A stretch of 64,000 nucleotides of DNA from CAVOJY01 sp963696405 (lineage in GTDB: Bacteria > Chloroflexota > Limnocylindria > Limnocylindrales > CSP1-4). The translations under genes and the position numbers were made by a program. Within the stretch, counting starts at the first letter, position 1. Each line of letters opens with the position of its first letter. The stretch is from assembly GCA_963696405.1 (NCBI GenBank), contig CAVOJY010000006.1, positions 620,001 to 684,000 on the forward strand. Reading direction: 5' to 3'. Below the pieces are notes generated by a model. It was not told the origin of the DNA. It made no database searches and worked only from the letters and a program-made list of their open reading frames with translations. This document shows, piece by piece, positions 18,521 to 27,007 of the stretch.

Positions 18521-19373
18521 CTAGGTCGCCCGGGCGCCCGACGCAATCTCAATCATCTCGCGGGTGATGTTGGCCTGTCGCACCTTGTTGTAGCTGAGGG
18601 TCAGGTCGTCGATGAGCTCCTCGGCATTCTCGGTGGCACCCTTCATCGCGACCATGCGGCTTGACTGTTCGCTGGCGGTAGCCTCGAGGACGGCCTGGTA
18701 GACGCGCGTCGCGACGTATCGAGGAAGGATCTGCTCGAGAACCACCCGCGGACTCGGCTCGAAGATGAACTGGTTCCCCGGCACGCCGGCCTCGTCCTCG
18801 CCGGGACGGATCGGCAGGAGCGTGTCCATCCGCACACGCTGCACGAGCGTGGACACGAAGGCCGGGTAGATGAGATCAATGCGATCGTACGCTTCCGCCA
18901 GGTAGTCGTCGGTGAGGAGCCGGGCGAGCGGCAGGACATCGGTGAAGGTCGGCCGGTCTCCATAGCCCAGGAACGCCGCCGCGATCGGGACTCGCGCGCG
19001 GCGCATGGCGTCGCGGCCCTTGCGGCCGATGGTCACAACGGCGAGGTCGCCCTCGTGGTCGGCGATCTCGTGGGCGGCGAAGCGGATGAGGTTCGCATTC
19101 AACGGCCCCGCAAGACCGCGGTCGGTCGTGAAGAGCACCAGGCACCGGGTCCCGCCGTCGCGCTGGACGAGAAGCGGATGGTCCTCGTCGCCGAGGACCG
19201 CGGCGAGGTCGGCGAGAATCTCGTCGAGCTTGTCGCTGTAGGGACGCGCCGCCACCGTCGAAATCCTGGGCGCGCTTGAGCTTCGACGCCGCGACGAACT
19301 GCATCGCGCGGGTGATCTGCCGGATGTGCCGGACGGACGTGATGCGCCGCCGGATCTCGCGCTGGCTGGCCAC
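18521..19373 (-). CDS. atpG: ATP synthase gamma subunit, frame interrupted by an indel
   Basis: The gamma subunit is encoded in two reading frames. From GTG at 19373 the first 37 residues read MASQREIRRRITSVRHI, then QITRAMQFVAASKLKRAQ. The rest (AARPYSDKLDEILADLAAVLG to the C-terminal LTLSYNKVRQANITREMIEIASG) is in another frame starting near 19255. The break lies at the GATTT run (19259-19263). Removing one T gives AQDSTVAARPYSDKL, an excellent family match, and an intact protein of 283 residues. Gamma is the rotor shaft and essential for ATP synthesis, and all other atp genes are intact, so a base-calling error in the homopolymer is most likely. A true mutation or slippage cannot be excluded. 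Confidence 0.85.
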
Positions 19374-19393
19374 GATGCTGGGCTCCTCGCCTG

Positions 19394-20926
19394 CTAGGCC
19401 ATGAAGCTGTGCTTGAACGTCTCGGCCGCGTCGCTCAGGGCATCGATGAGCTCGGCGGACAGTGCCTTTGTCGCGGCTAGGTCGCCGAGAACCTGGGGCC
19501 GCTCCGTCTCGAGGAATCGGTAGAACTGGCCTTCGAACACGCGGATCCGGGAAGTGGGCACGTCATCCAGGTACCCGCGCGTGGCGACGAAGAGGATCGC
19601 CACCTGCTTCTCGACCGGGAGCGGCTCGTACTGGGGCTGCTTCAGCACCTCGGAGGTCTTTTCGCCTCGGGTGAGCTGATCGCGCGTCGCCTTGTCCAGG
19701 TCGGAGGCGAACTGGGCGAACGCGGCCAGCTCGCGGTACTGGGCCAGGTCCAGCTTGAGGGGCGCGGCGATCGCCTTCATCGCTTTCGTCTGGGCCGCCG
19801 ATCCCACGCGCGACACCGAGATGCCGATGTTGAGGGCAGGTCGCTGGCCGGCGTTGAAGAGGTCGGTCTCGAGGTAGATCTGCCCATCGGTGATCGAGAT
19901 GACGTTCGTCGGGATGTATGCCGAGACGTCCCCGGCCTGGGTCTCGATGATCGGCAGCGCGGTGAGCGAGCCGCCGCCGTGGTCCGGGTGCATGCGGGCC
20001 GCTCGCTCAAGGAGCCGGCTGTGCAGGTAGAAGATGTCGCCCGGGTACGCTTCGCGCCCCGGGGGGCGGCGGAGGAGCAGCGCCATCTCGCGGTAGGCCC
20101 AGGCGTGCTTCGAGAGGTCGTCGTAAACGCAGAGGGCGTCTTTCACGAGCGTGCCGCCCAGCTCGACACCGTTCTCCATGATCTCCTCGCCCATGGCGCA
20201 GCCGGCATACGGGGCGAGGTACTGGAGCGGGGCCGGGTCCTCGGCGCCGGCTACCACCACGATCGTGTGGTCCATGGCGCCGAACTTCTCGAGCGTTGCC
20301 ACCGTTTTCGCTACGGTGGAGAGTTTCTGGCCGATCGCGACGTAGATGCAGACGAGCCCGGCGCCCTTCTGGTTGATGATCGCGTCGATGGCGATCGCCG
20401 TCTTGCCGGTTTGACGATCGCCGATGATGAGCTCGCGCTGGCCCCGCCCGATCGGGATGAGGGCATCGATCGCCTTGATCCCGGTCTGGACGGGCGTGTC
20501 GACGCCCTTGCGGACGATCACGCCCGGGGCGATGCGCTCGACGGGACGGGTTCGGGTGGCCCGGATCGGGCCCTTCTCGTCGAGTGGCCGACCAAGCGGG
20601 TCGACGACGCGGCCGACGAGCTCTCGCCCTACGGGCACCTCCGCGACGCGGCCGGTCGTCTTGACCGTGTCACCTTCCTTGATCCCGCGGTACTCGCCCA
20701 GGATGACGGCGCCCACCGTCTCCTCCGACAGGTTGAGGGCCATGCCCATCACGCCGCCCGGGAACTCGAGCAGTTCCGACGCGACAGCGTCGGAGAGGCC
20801 GTAGACCTGGGCGATGCCGTCACCGACCTCCACCACCGTGCCGACCGAGCGCATGTCGAGCGGCTGGTCGAAGCTGTCGATGACGGACTTGATGACGCTG
20901 GTGATCTCGTCGGAACGAATGGCCAT
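19394..20926 (-). CDS. atpA: ATP synthase alpha subunit
   Basis: This 510-residue non-catalytic nucleotide-binding subunit of F1 begins MAIRSDEITSVIKSVIDSFD, with P-loop GDRQTGKTAIAIDAIINQ and later ALPIIETQAGDVSAYIPTNV and GISVSRVGSAAQTKAMK. The same frame stays open far upstream, but that sequence is an atpH shadow. The ATG at 20926 has AGGAG just upstream and gives the normal length. It lies 11 nt after the atpH stop. Confidence 0.97.
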   Translation of the reverse strand: MAIRSDEITSVIKSVIDSFDQPLDMRSVGTVVEVGDGIAQVYGLSDAVASELLEFPGGVMGMALNLSEETVGAVILGEYRGIKEGDTVKTTGRVAEVPVGRELVGRVVDPLGRPLDEKGPIRATRTRPVERIAPGVIVRKGVDTPVQTGIKAIDALIPIGRGQRELIIGDRQTGKTAIAIDAIINQKGAGLVCIYVAIGQKLSTVAKTVATLEKFGAMDHTIVVVAGAEDPAPLQYLAPYAGCAMGEEIMENGVELGGTLVKDALCVYDDLSKHAWAYREMALLLRRPPGREAYPGDIFYLHSRLLERAARMHPDHGGGSLTALPIIETQAGDVSAYIPTNVISITDGQIYLETDLFNAGQRPALNIGISVSRVGSAAQTKAMKAIAAPLKLDLAQYRELAAFAQFASDLDKATRDQLTRGEKTSEVLKQPQYEPLPVEKQVAILFVATRGYLDDVPTSRIRVFEGQFYRFLETERPQVLGDLAATKALSAELIDALSDAAETFKHSFMA

Positions 20927-20937
20927 CCTGGGATCTC

Positions 20938-21483
20938 CTAGAGGGCGCCGGCGGTAAGCTGGCCCCGAAGGCGCTCGAGGCGGCCCCTGACGCTCCCATC
21001 GATGAGGCGGTCGCCGATGCGCACGACGACGCCGCCGAGCAGCGAGCCATCGACCTGGGTCGTGATCTCCACGGGACCGCCCGCGACCTCCTCGAGGCTC
21101 ACATGCAGAGACCGGAGCGCCGCGTCGTCGAGCACGGACGTGCTCGTGACAACGGCGCGGACGATGCCTGCACGGCGATCGAGAAGACGCTGGAACTCCC
21201 TCGAGATCTGCGGCAGGAGCTGGATGCGCCGCCGCTGGAGCAGCAGGAGCAGCAGGTTCGAGAAGGCGACCGGCAGTTGAACGGCCGCAACCGTCGCCAC
21301 GAGGTCGCGCCGCGCTGCGGCGTTCACCGTCGGGCTGTGGGCAACGCGAGACACGCGCTCGTCGCCGAGGGCGGACACGGTTGCCTCGAACGCCGTGCTC
21401 CACGCGTCGAGGGCGCTGTCCCGCACCGCGATGTCGTAGCTGGCCTCGGCGTAGCGGCGCGCGCCGGAGGTGGCCTGCGCCAT
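20938..21483 (-). CDS. atpH: ATP synthase delta subunit
   Basis: This 181-residue OSCP/delta subunit links F1 to the peripheral stalk. It shows ARRYAEASYDIAVRDSALD at the N-terminus, FSNLLLLLLQRRRIQLLPQI in the middle and the conserved C-terminal VDGSLLGGVVVRIGDRLIDGS. It is adjacent to atpF (1-nt overlap) and atpA. Confidence 0.93.
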   Translation of the reverse strand: MAQATSGARRYAEASYDIAVRDSALDAWSTAFEATVSALGDERVSRVAHSPTVNAAARRDLVATVAAVQLPVAFSNLLLLLLQRRRIQLLPQISREFQRLLDRRAGIVRAVVTSTSVLDDAALRSLHVSLEEVAGGPVEITTQVDGSLLGGVVVRIGDRLIDGSVRGRLERLRGQLTAGAL

Positions 21484-22055
21484 CAGCCGCGGACCCCCCG
21501 GTCTGATCCAACCTCGGCCAGGAACTGCTCGACGAGCCGCTGCTCGCGTTCCCCGGTCATGGTCTCGCCGAGGACACGGCCGGCCGCCCGGAGGGCGAGG
21601 TCGGCCACCTCGCCACGCACCTCGGCCAGGGCGCGCTGCTTCTCGCGCTCGATCTCGGCGACGGCCTCCTCTCGCATCCGCTGGAGCTCGCCCTGCACCG
21701 CGGCCAGCTCTCGCTCGCGGGTCTCATCGGCCAGCTTCTGGGCACGCTGCAGGATGTCGTTCGCCTCGTGCCGCGCCTCGGTCAGGGTGCTGAGGCGATC
21801 GAGGGCCGCCTGGTCGCGCTCCTGCCGCGCGGCGTCGGCGTCGCGGAGACCCTGCTCCACCCGCTGCCGACGCTCGTCGAGCATTCGCTGGATGGGGCCC
21901 ATCCCGAAGCGATAGAGGAGGGCCAGGAAGAACAGGAAGTTGAAGGAAGAGACCAGGACCCAGAACAGGTTGATCTCGAGCCCGCCGCCCTCGGCCGCGG
22001 CGAACGCGCCGACGCCTCCGGGGGTCGCGACATCAACGACGGCCAGCAGGTCCAC
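21483..22055 (-). CDS. atpF: ATP synthase b subunit
   Basis: This 190-residue peripheral-stalk subunit has one N-terminal membrane helix (about 28-48; LEINLFWVLVSSFNFLFFLALLY) followed by a long, highly charged Arg/Glu/Ala coiled coil typical of b. It anchors the stator in the membrane and contacts delta. It is located between atpE and atpH in canonical order. Confidence 0.93.
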   Translation of the reverse strand: MDLLAVVDVATPGGVGAFAAAEGGGLEINLFWVLVSSFNFLFFLALLYRFGMGPIQRMLDERRQRVEQGLRDADAARQERDQAALDRLSTLTEARHEANDILQRAQKLADETRERELAAVQGELQRMREEAVAEIEREKQRALAEVRGEVADLALRAAGRVLGETMTGEREQRLVEQFLAEVGSDRGVRG

Positions 22056-22079
22056 GGCGACGACTCCTGGGCGGGGCTG

Positions 22080-22304
22080 CTACCCGCCGCCCCCGCCCAG
22101 GACGAGGGCCATGATTCCGACGACGACCGCGAGCACGCCGAGCCCTTCGGCGAACGCCGCCCCGATGATGAAGGTGGCACGGATGGCAGGCGCAGCGTCG
22201 GGGTTCCTGCCCATCGCGCTCGTGGACATGCCTGTCAGGATGCCGATTGCCAGACCGGGTCCGATGACGCCGAGGGCCGCCAGGCCCGCACCCAGAGCTT
22301 CCAT
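22080..22304 (-). CDS. atpE: ATP synthase c subunit
   Basis: This 74-residue proteolipid has two helices joined by the polar loop GRNPDAA (32-38). The ion-binding carboxylate is Glu53 in the second helix (AAFAEGLGVLAVVVG). I see no Gln and Ser/Thr set of the kind that marks sodium-coupled rings, so proton coupling is more likely. It ends in five glycines. It should form the rotor ring with the a subunit. Confidence 0.95.
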   Translation of the reverse strand: MEALGAGLAALGVIGPGLAIGILTGMSTSAMGRNPDAAPAIRATFIIGAAFAEGLGVLAVVVGIMALVLGGGGG

Positions 22305-22399
22305 GAACTCGTATCCTCCTTATCCTGCCCGACGCACGAGATACGTGACCGGTGGTCTGATGTCCGGTGCGGCCCAGCGGCCGCAGGGGTTGGTGGCGA

Positions 22400-23476
22400 T
22401 CATGCCGGGACGGGCGCTCCGTCCGCGGCGTGCGAGGCGGGGGTTCCGGCCCCCGCGGTCCCCTGCTCCTTGGCGTGCTCCTCCTCCTCGCCGTGTCCTT
22501 CGATGGCGATGAGCGTGAACATGAGGGTGAGGACCGAGAAGATGAGGGCCTGCACGAAGTTGAGGAGCAGCTCCAGGCCCATGAGCGCGACCGGGACCAC
22601 CGCCACGGTCAGCGCCGTGACGACGCCCAGCGCCAGCTCGCCGCCGTAGATGTTGCCGAAGAGTCGCATCGACAGCGTGACGGGCTTGATGAACTCGAGG
22701 AAGAACTCCACGAAGCCAACCACCATCGCGATCAGCCCCGCGGAGATCCCTGCCCGGAACGTGCCCAGCGGGAAGAACTTGCCGAGGTAGCCGCGAAGGC
22801 CGAGCGAGCGGACGCCCTCGATGTGGAACACGCAGAAGCTGACGAGGGCGAGGCCGATGGTGATGTTGAGGTCGCTGGTGGGCGCGCGCAGGAACATGAC
22901 CCGCCCGACGAGCGGGATCAGGCCGCTCCAGTTGGCGAGGAGGATGAATACGAAGAGGGCGGCGAAGAGCGGGACGTAGCGGCGCGCCCGTGGCCCGCCC
23001 AACGACACTGCGAAGCCCGCCAGGCTCTCGAGGACGAACTCGACCGCGTTCTGAAACGGGCCGAGGTTGTTCATCCGGAGTCGCCTCGTGGCGATGAACG
23101 CCACGAGCAGGATGAAGGCCATGATGATCCAGCTGGTGATGATCGTGTTCGAGATGCTCGGGTGGAAGTAGATGAGCTGGCCGTGCGGAGGCTCGCTCCC
23201 GTCCAGGGAGAAGACGGGCGCAGGCGGAGGGAAGTGGAAGTTCGCCGTGATGAAGTCTTTGGGATAGGCGGCAGCCGTGTCCGGGTGACCGGCGACGAAG
23301 GGCGGGGCAACGAAGAGGGCGAAGAGGTCGAAGACGACGATGGCGAGGATAGCCACGATCCAAACCGTTCGTCCGCTGCGTCGCCGGCCGGCGGCAGCCC
23401 CGCCGGTCCCGGTGGGCTCTGCCCCGCCGGCGTCTGCTACGTTGTCAACGCGACGTTCGTCGCCCGTCACGATCAC
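22400..23476 (-). CDS. atpB: ATP synthase a subunit
   Basis: This 358-residue membrane subunit forms the ion half-channels. The essential Arg is in VTLSMRLFGNIYGGE, and the final helices read LLLNFVQALIFSVLTLMFTLIAIEG. It is longer than average because of an N-terminal extension of about 35 polar residues before the first helix (VWIVAILAIVVFDLFALFV) and a roughly 30-residue charged tail. It precedes atpE with a 95-nt gap. Confidence 0.95.
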   Translation of the reverse strand: MIVTGDERRVDNVADAGGAEPTGTGGAAAGRRRSGRTVWIVAILAIVVFDLFALFVAPPFVAGHPDTAAAYPKDFITANFHFPPPAPVFSLDGSEPPHGQLIYFHPSISNTIITSWIIMAFILLVAFIATRRLRMNNLGPFQNAVEFVLESLAGFAVSLGGPRARRYVPLFAALFVFILLANWSGLIPLVGRVMFLRAPTSDLNITIGLALVSFCVFHIEGVRSLGLRGYLGKFFPLGTFRAGISAGLIAMVVGFVEFFLEFIKPVTLSMRLFGNIYGGELALGVVTALTVAVVPVALMGLELLLNFVQALIFSVLTLMFTLIAIEGHGEEEEHAKEQGTAGAGTPASHAADGAPVPA

Positions 23477-23518
23477 TCCAGCAACGAGGGGAACGCGGCG
23501 ATGACGCCGCGCGGTCCG

Positions 23519-23740
23519 TCAATCGAACCTCTTGAGGAACCTGGTGATCAGCCGGTTGACGCCGATCGCCCCGACCGCCATGCCGAGCGCGAGCCCGAGC
23601 AGCACGAATAGGGGGACCGTCCCCAGCTGCCTGTCGACCCAGTAGCCTCCCAGGGTGCCTCCGAGGATCGTGACCAGGAGCACCAGGCCGATCTCAGAGA
23701 AGAGGCCGAGATAGATCCCGGCGCGGCCTGGATCGTTCAT
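23519..23740 (-). CDS. atpI: AtpI/AtpZ-like small membrane protein
   Basis: This 73-residue protein has two hydrophobic helices (about 9-32 and 42-60) and the Gly-rich family pattern GGTLGGYWVDRQLGTVPLFVLLGLALGM. It ends NRLITRFLKRFD. The family is found at the head of atp operons and is thought to assist c-ring assembly or Mg handling. Its start overlaps the stop of the upstream membrane protein by 4 nt. Confidence 0.85.
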   Translation of the reverse strand: MNDPGRAGIYLGLFSEIGLVLLVTILGGTLGGYWVDRQLGTVPLFVLLGLALGMAVGAIGVNRLITRFLKRFD

Positions 23741-24153
23741 CGGTCGGCCGCGCGGGCGCCGGAAGTATAGCAGGCACCCCTTGGCCCTCTCCTCTCCCCG
23801 GAGCACGCCGCCCCCCCGAAGGGCGCGGAAGCAACGGCGGCGGGACGTCCCGACGACCCCGGCGCCGGCGCCTTCGACCCGGGCACCGCAGCGCCCAGGG
23901 CGCCGAGCAGAATGATGATGGCCCCGATCACCGCGATGGCGACGAGCACCACCGATGTGTCGCGCCAGAGGAGCCGCCGCCCTTCGAGCAGGGTAGGAGC
24001 GGGCGGCAGCACGAGCTTGGCGGACATCGGGCGGGGCTGCAGATGGTACGTGTCGGGGGCATCCCCGTTCGGCAGCGCGGCCGGAGCGGCCGGCCCACCG
24101 GACGTGCGCCTGGCCAGGTCCGGGAGACGAGGTCCGTGGTCGGAGGCGGTCAT
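23737..24153 (-). CDS. Hypothetical single-span membrane protein between wecA and atpI
   Basis: I do not recognise a family for this 138-residue ORF. It has a polar N-terminal half, one clear membrane helix (about 71-95; SVVLVAIAVIGAIIILLGALG) and a low-complexity Ala/Gly/Ser/Pro tail. Both ends support it: its ATG overlaps the wecA stop by 4 nt and its stop overlaps the atpI start by 4 nt. In Mycobacterium a small membrane protein also sits between the wecA homologue and atpB, so a role in ATP synthase assembly is possible but unproven. Confidence 0.6.
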   Translation of the reverse strand: MTASDHGPRLPDLARRTSGGPAAPAALPNGDAPDTYHLQPRPMSAKLVLPPAPTLLEGRRLLWRDTSVVLVAIAVIGAIIILLGALGAAVPGSKAPAPGSSGRPAAVASAPFGGAACSGERRGPRGACYTSGARAADR

Positions 24154-25280
24154 TGCGGTCCCGCGGCCGGACTGTCGCCGCCCGTGCCACCTTCCTCGTA
24201 CGTGCGCGCCTCGAGGGCCTCGCCCGACCGCATCGTGAGCAGGTAGAGCAGGAGGCCGCCACCGACGAGCGCACCGAGGAACGCGTACAGCTGGCCGGAG
24301 CCCGACAGCGTGAAGCAGAGCACCGCCAGCAGCGCACAGATGCCGTAGATGACGAGCACAGCCCCCCGGTGGGACAGGCCGAGATCGAGAAGCCGGTGGT
24401 GGAGGTGCCCGCGGTCCGACGCAAATGGCGAAGTCCCGTGGGCCAGGCGGCGCACGATGATCCAGAACGTGTCGATGATCGGTACACCGAGGACCAGGAG
24501 CGCGACTGCGACCTTCGCGGTTCCGAGGATCGACAGGACCGCCAGCGCGTACCCGATCATGAAGACGCCGGTCGTCCCGACGAACACCCGCGCGGGGTGG
24601 AAGTTCCACGGCAGAAAGCCGGCCAGCGACCCGGCGAGGACGAAACACAGGACCGCGACCATCGGCTGGTTCTGCGCCTCCGTGAGGGAGATGCCGCCGA
24701 GCGTCACCGCGGCGATCATCGATACGCCGGTGGAGAGGCCGTCGAGCCCGTCGATGAAGTTGATGCTGTTGATCATCCCCACCACCCAGAGCGCCGTCAC
24801 GACCGCGGCGAAGGGGGCCGCAAACACGATCGTCCCGCTCCCGAACGGGTTGTTGATGAAGCCGATCGTGATCCCGGACACGACCACGATCGCGGCCAGG
24901 ACGAGCTGGGCCGCGAACTGCCACCGCGCCTTGAGGTCGCGGAGGTCGTCGAGGAAGCCGAGGGCGGCGGCGATCGGAACGCCCGCGGCAAGGGCCGCCA
25001 CCCCACCCACGGGCAGGTGGTAGGCGGCGGGCAGCACCCCCGACTGGATGGCGATTGCGGCCGCGCAGAGGCCGATGACGACAAAGGCGACCCCGATCGC
25101 GAGGCCGCCGGCTCGAGGCACCGGGCGAGCGTGAACGCGGCGCGCGTCGCCCGGCTGGTCGATCGCTCCGAGCGCCGTCGCCACCCGTGCGGCCAGGGGT
25201 GTCAGAAGAAACGCCAGCAGCGCCGCGACCGCGGCGGCAGCGAGCGCGAGGGGAAAGACAGCAGCTCCGGATGGGGTCAC
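24150..25280 (-). CDS. wecA: WecA/TagO-type undecaprenyl-phosphate sugar-1-phosphate transferase
   Basis: This 376-residue polytopic enzyme of the MraY/WecA family attaches a sugar-1-phosphate, usually GlcNAc-1-P, to undecaprenyl phosphate to start surface glycan synthesis. Motifs are the DD pair in ALGFLDDLRDLKARWQF, INSINFIDGLDGLSTGVS, and FASDRGHLHHRLLDLGLSHR, the last marking WecA/TagO rather than MraY. The GTG at 25280 starts at the first membrane helix; upstream open sequence is in the tsaC region. About eleven helices are present. Confidence 0.92.
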   Translation of the reverse strand: MTPSGAAVFPLALAAAAVAALLAFLLTPLAARVATALGAIDQPGDARRVHARPVPRAGGLAIGVAFVVIGLCAAAIAIQSGVLPAAYHLPVGGVAALAAGVPIAAALGFLDDLRDLKARWQFAAQLVLAAIVVVSGITIGFINNPFGSGTIVFAAPFAAVVTALWVVGMINSINFIDGLDGLSTGVSMIAAVTLGGISLTEAQNQPMVAVLCFVLAGSLAGFLPWNFHPARVFVGTTGVFMIGYALAVLSILGTAKVAVALLVLGVPIIDTFWIIVRRLAHGTSPFASDRGHLHHRLLDLGLSHRGAVLVIYGICALLAVLCFTLSGSGQLYAFLGALVGGGLLLYLLTMRSGEALEARTYEEGGTGGDSPAAGPQ

Positions 25281-25403
25281 GACCCGGCCAGACCGAAACC
25301 GGCAGCCGGGCGCGGGTGGACGGTCATCGGCTGGCCTCCCGTGGACGCGTCCCGCCAGGGGCTCGCACCGCCGTGGTGAGACGCGGCTGATCCTGCGCCC
25401 ACA

Positions 25404-25409
25404 AGTGTA
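25404..25409 (-). promoter_or_regulatory. Possible -10 box upstream of wecA-atp run
   Basis: On the minus strand TACACT occurs in the 187-bp gap between tsaC and wecA, the largest gap before the ATP synthase genes. The leader would be about 118 nt. No good -35 is visible, and transcription may simply read through from upstream. Confidence 0.25.
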
Positions 25410-25467
25410 CGCGCGGGTGGTGCCTGCGGAGCCGGGCGGCCAGGCCGCAAGAAGGCGGGTCAGGCCC

Positions 25468-26148
25468 TCAGGCGCGCGGGTCAGACCGCGCCGCAGACTC
25501 CCCGAGGGCCGCCACCACGGCCTCGACGACGAGCGGGTACGGCAGGGCGCCGGGTCGCAGCAGGCGGAACTCGCCCTGCCCGGACAACGAGACGACCGTG
25601 GAAGGCACGCCGCCGGGGGACGGCCCGCCGTCCACCACCAGGCCGACCGAGCCGTCCAGCGCAGCGACCACGTCCCCCGCGGACAGCGCGTCCGGTTGGC
25701 CCGAGAGGTTCGCCGACGTCGTCGGCAGCGGACCCAGCTCGCGAGCGATGCCGCGCGGGACGGAATGGTCGGGGACACGGATACCCACGGCGCCGGTCCC
25801 CCCGGTGACCGCGTCGGGAAGAAGCACGCCGGGCCGGACGGCCAGCACGATGGTGAGCGGGCCGGGCCAGAACCGGTCCTCCAGGGCGCGTGCCGCCGGG
25901 GTCACCACGGCAAACGGCACCGCCTGGTCGAGCCGGTCCACGAGCAGCGTGATCCCCTTCGCCCGGGGACGATGTTTCGCCTCGAGCAGCCGATCGAGGG
26001 CGTGCGGGTCGAGGGCGCACGCGAGCCCGTAGACCGTCTCCGTCGGCATCGCCACCAGCCCGCGCGCACGCAGCACCGCGACCGCGGCCGCCACAGCCTC
26101 CGGGTCAGCCGCGGAGATGATCCGCGGAGACAGGTCGCGGCTCGTCAC
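25468..26148 (-). CDS. tsaC: L-threonylcarbamoyladenylate synthase (Sua5/YrdC/YwlC)
   Basis: This 226-residue YrdC-domain enzyme makes threonylcarbamoyl-AMP for the t6A37 modification of ANN-decoding tRNAs. Signatures are GLVAMPTETVYGLACALDPHA, KHRPRAKGITLLV, FWPGPLTIVL, VGIRVPDH, and PLPTTSANLSGQPDALS. It is the YrdC domain alone without the C-terminal Sua5 domain. The GTG at 26148 lies 4 nt after the HAD stop, and longer versions of the frame would overlap the HAD gene. Confidence 0.93.
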   Translation of the reverse strand: MTSRDLSPRIISAADPEAVAAAVAVLRARGLVAMPTETVYGLACALDPHALDRLLEAKHRPRAKGITLLVDRLDQAVPFAVVTPAARALEDRFWPGPLTIVLAVRPGVLLPDAVTGGTGAVGIRVPDHSVPRGIARELGPLPTTSANLSGQPDALSAGDVVAALDGSVGLVVDGGPSPGGVPSTVVSLSGQGEFRLLRPGALPYPLVVEAVVAALGESAARSDPRA

Positions 26149-26152
26149 CCGG

Positions 26153-27007
26153 TCATCCTCCCTCGAGCGAACCGCGGCCAAGGACCAGGGCCTCGATGGC
26201 AATCGCCGCCCCGTCGTCCTCGAGCGAGACCGTCACGTGGCGCGCGGCCCGCCGGACCGCCTCGGGTGAGCCCGCCATGGCCACGCTGTGCCCCGCCTCG
26301 GCGAGCATCTCCACGTCGTTGTGCTGGTCCCCGATCGCCAGCGTCTGCGCGAGGGAGATGCCGAGCCGGCGGGCAAGCCAGCGCAGAGCCCTCCCCTTCG
26401 AGACGCCAAGGGCATTGAACTCGAGGTAGAGCGGGTCGGACACTGTCGGAAACGCGCGTCCCTCGAAGGCGGCCCGAGCCGACTCGAGCGCATCCTCCGG
26501 CATTGGCGGCTCGCCGACCGCGAGCACCTTCGTTGCCGGTCGGGTGACGGCCGCCTCAAGATCCTCGAAGTACTCGGCCTCCACCGTGGCGCGCCGCGAA
26601 TACGCGCGGACACTCGGATCGTCTGCCTGGACCAGCAGACGGTCGTCGATGTTCGCGTGGGGCCAGAACCCGCGCTCACGCGACCAGCGGATGGCCGCCC
26701 GGGCGACCGCGGCGGCCATCGGCCGGTGGTAGAGGAGGCGGCCGGCGTCGCCGTTCGCTCCCGGCATCTCCCGAACGTACCCACCCTGGTAGCAGATGAG
26801 GGGTGCGCGCAGCCCGAGTGTCGACGCGTACGGCACGGTGCTCTGGTACATGCGCCCGGTGGCGAGCGTGACGACGACCCCCAGCGCGGCCGCCTCGGCC
26901 ACGGCGGCTCGCACGCGCGGGCCAAGCACCCTGTCCCGCCCCATGAGCGTGCCGTCCAGGTCGAGCGCGACGAGACGGATCGGGAAGGCCCGTCGCTCAT
27001 CGGTCAC
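26153..27007 (-). CDS. Cof-type HAD hydrolase
   Basis: This 284-residue HAD-superfamily phosphatase of the Cof subclass has motif I ALDLDGTLMGRD, motif II in VVTLATGRMY, a C2B cap in the middle, and motifs III/IV SKGRALRWLARRLGIS and LAIGDQHNDVEMLAEAG. The substrate is not predictable. It overlaps prmC by 4 nt and precedes tsaC; such a HAD gene is not part of the usual prfA-prmC-tsaC core and looks like an insertion into it. Confidence 0.88.
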   Translation of the reverse strand: MTDERRAFPIRLVALDLDGTLMGRDRVLGPRVRAAVAEAAALGVVVTLATGRMYQSTVPYASTLGLRAPLICYQGGYVREMPGANGDAGRLLYHRPMAAAVARAAIRWSRERGFWPHANIDDRLLVQADDPSVRAYSRRATVEAEYFEDLEAAVTRPATKVLAVGEPPMPEDALESARAAFEGRAFPTVSDPLYLEFNALGVSKGRALRWLARRLGISLAQTLAIGDQHNDVEMLAEAGHSVAMAGSPEAVRRAARHVTVSLEDDGAAIAIEALVLGRGSLEGG

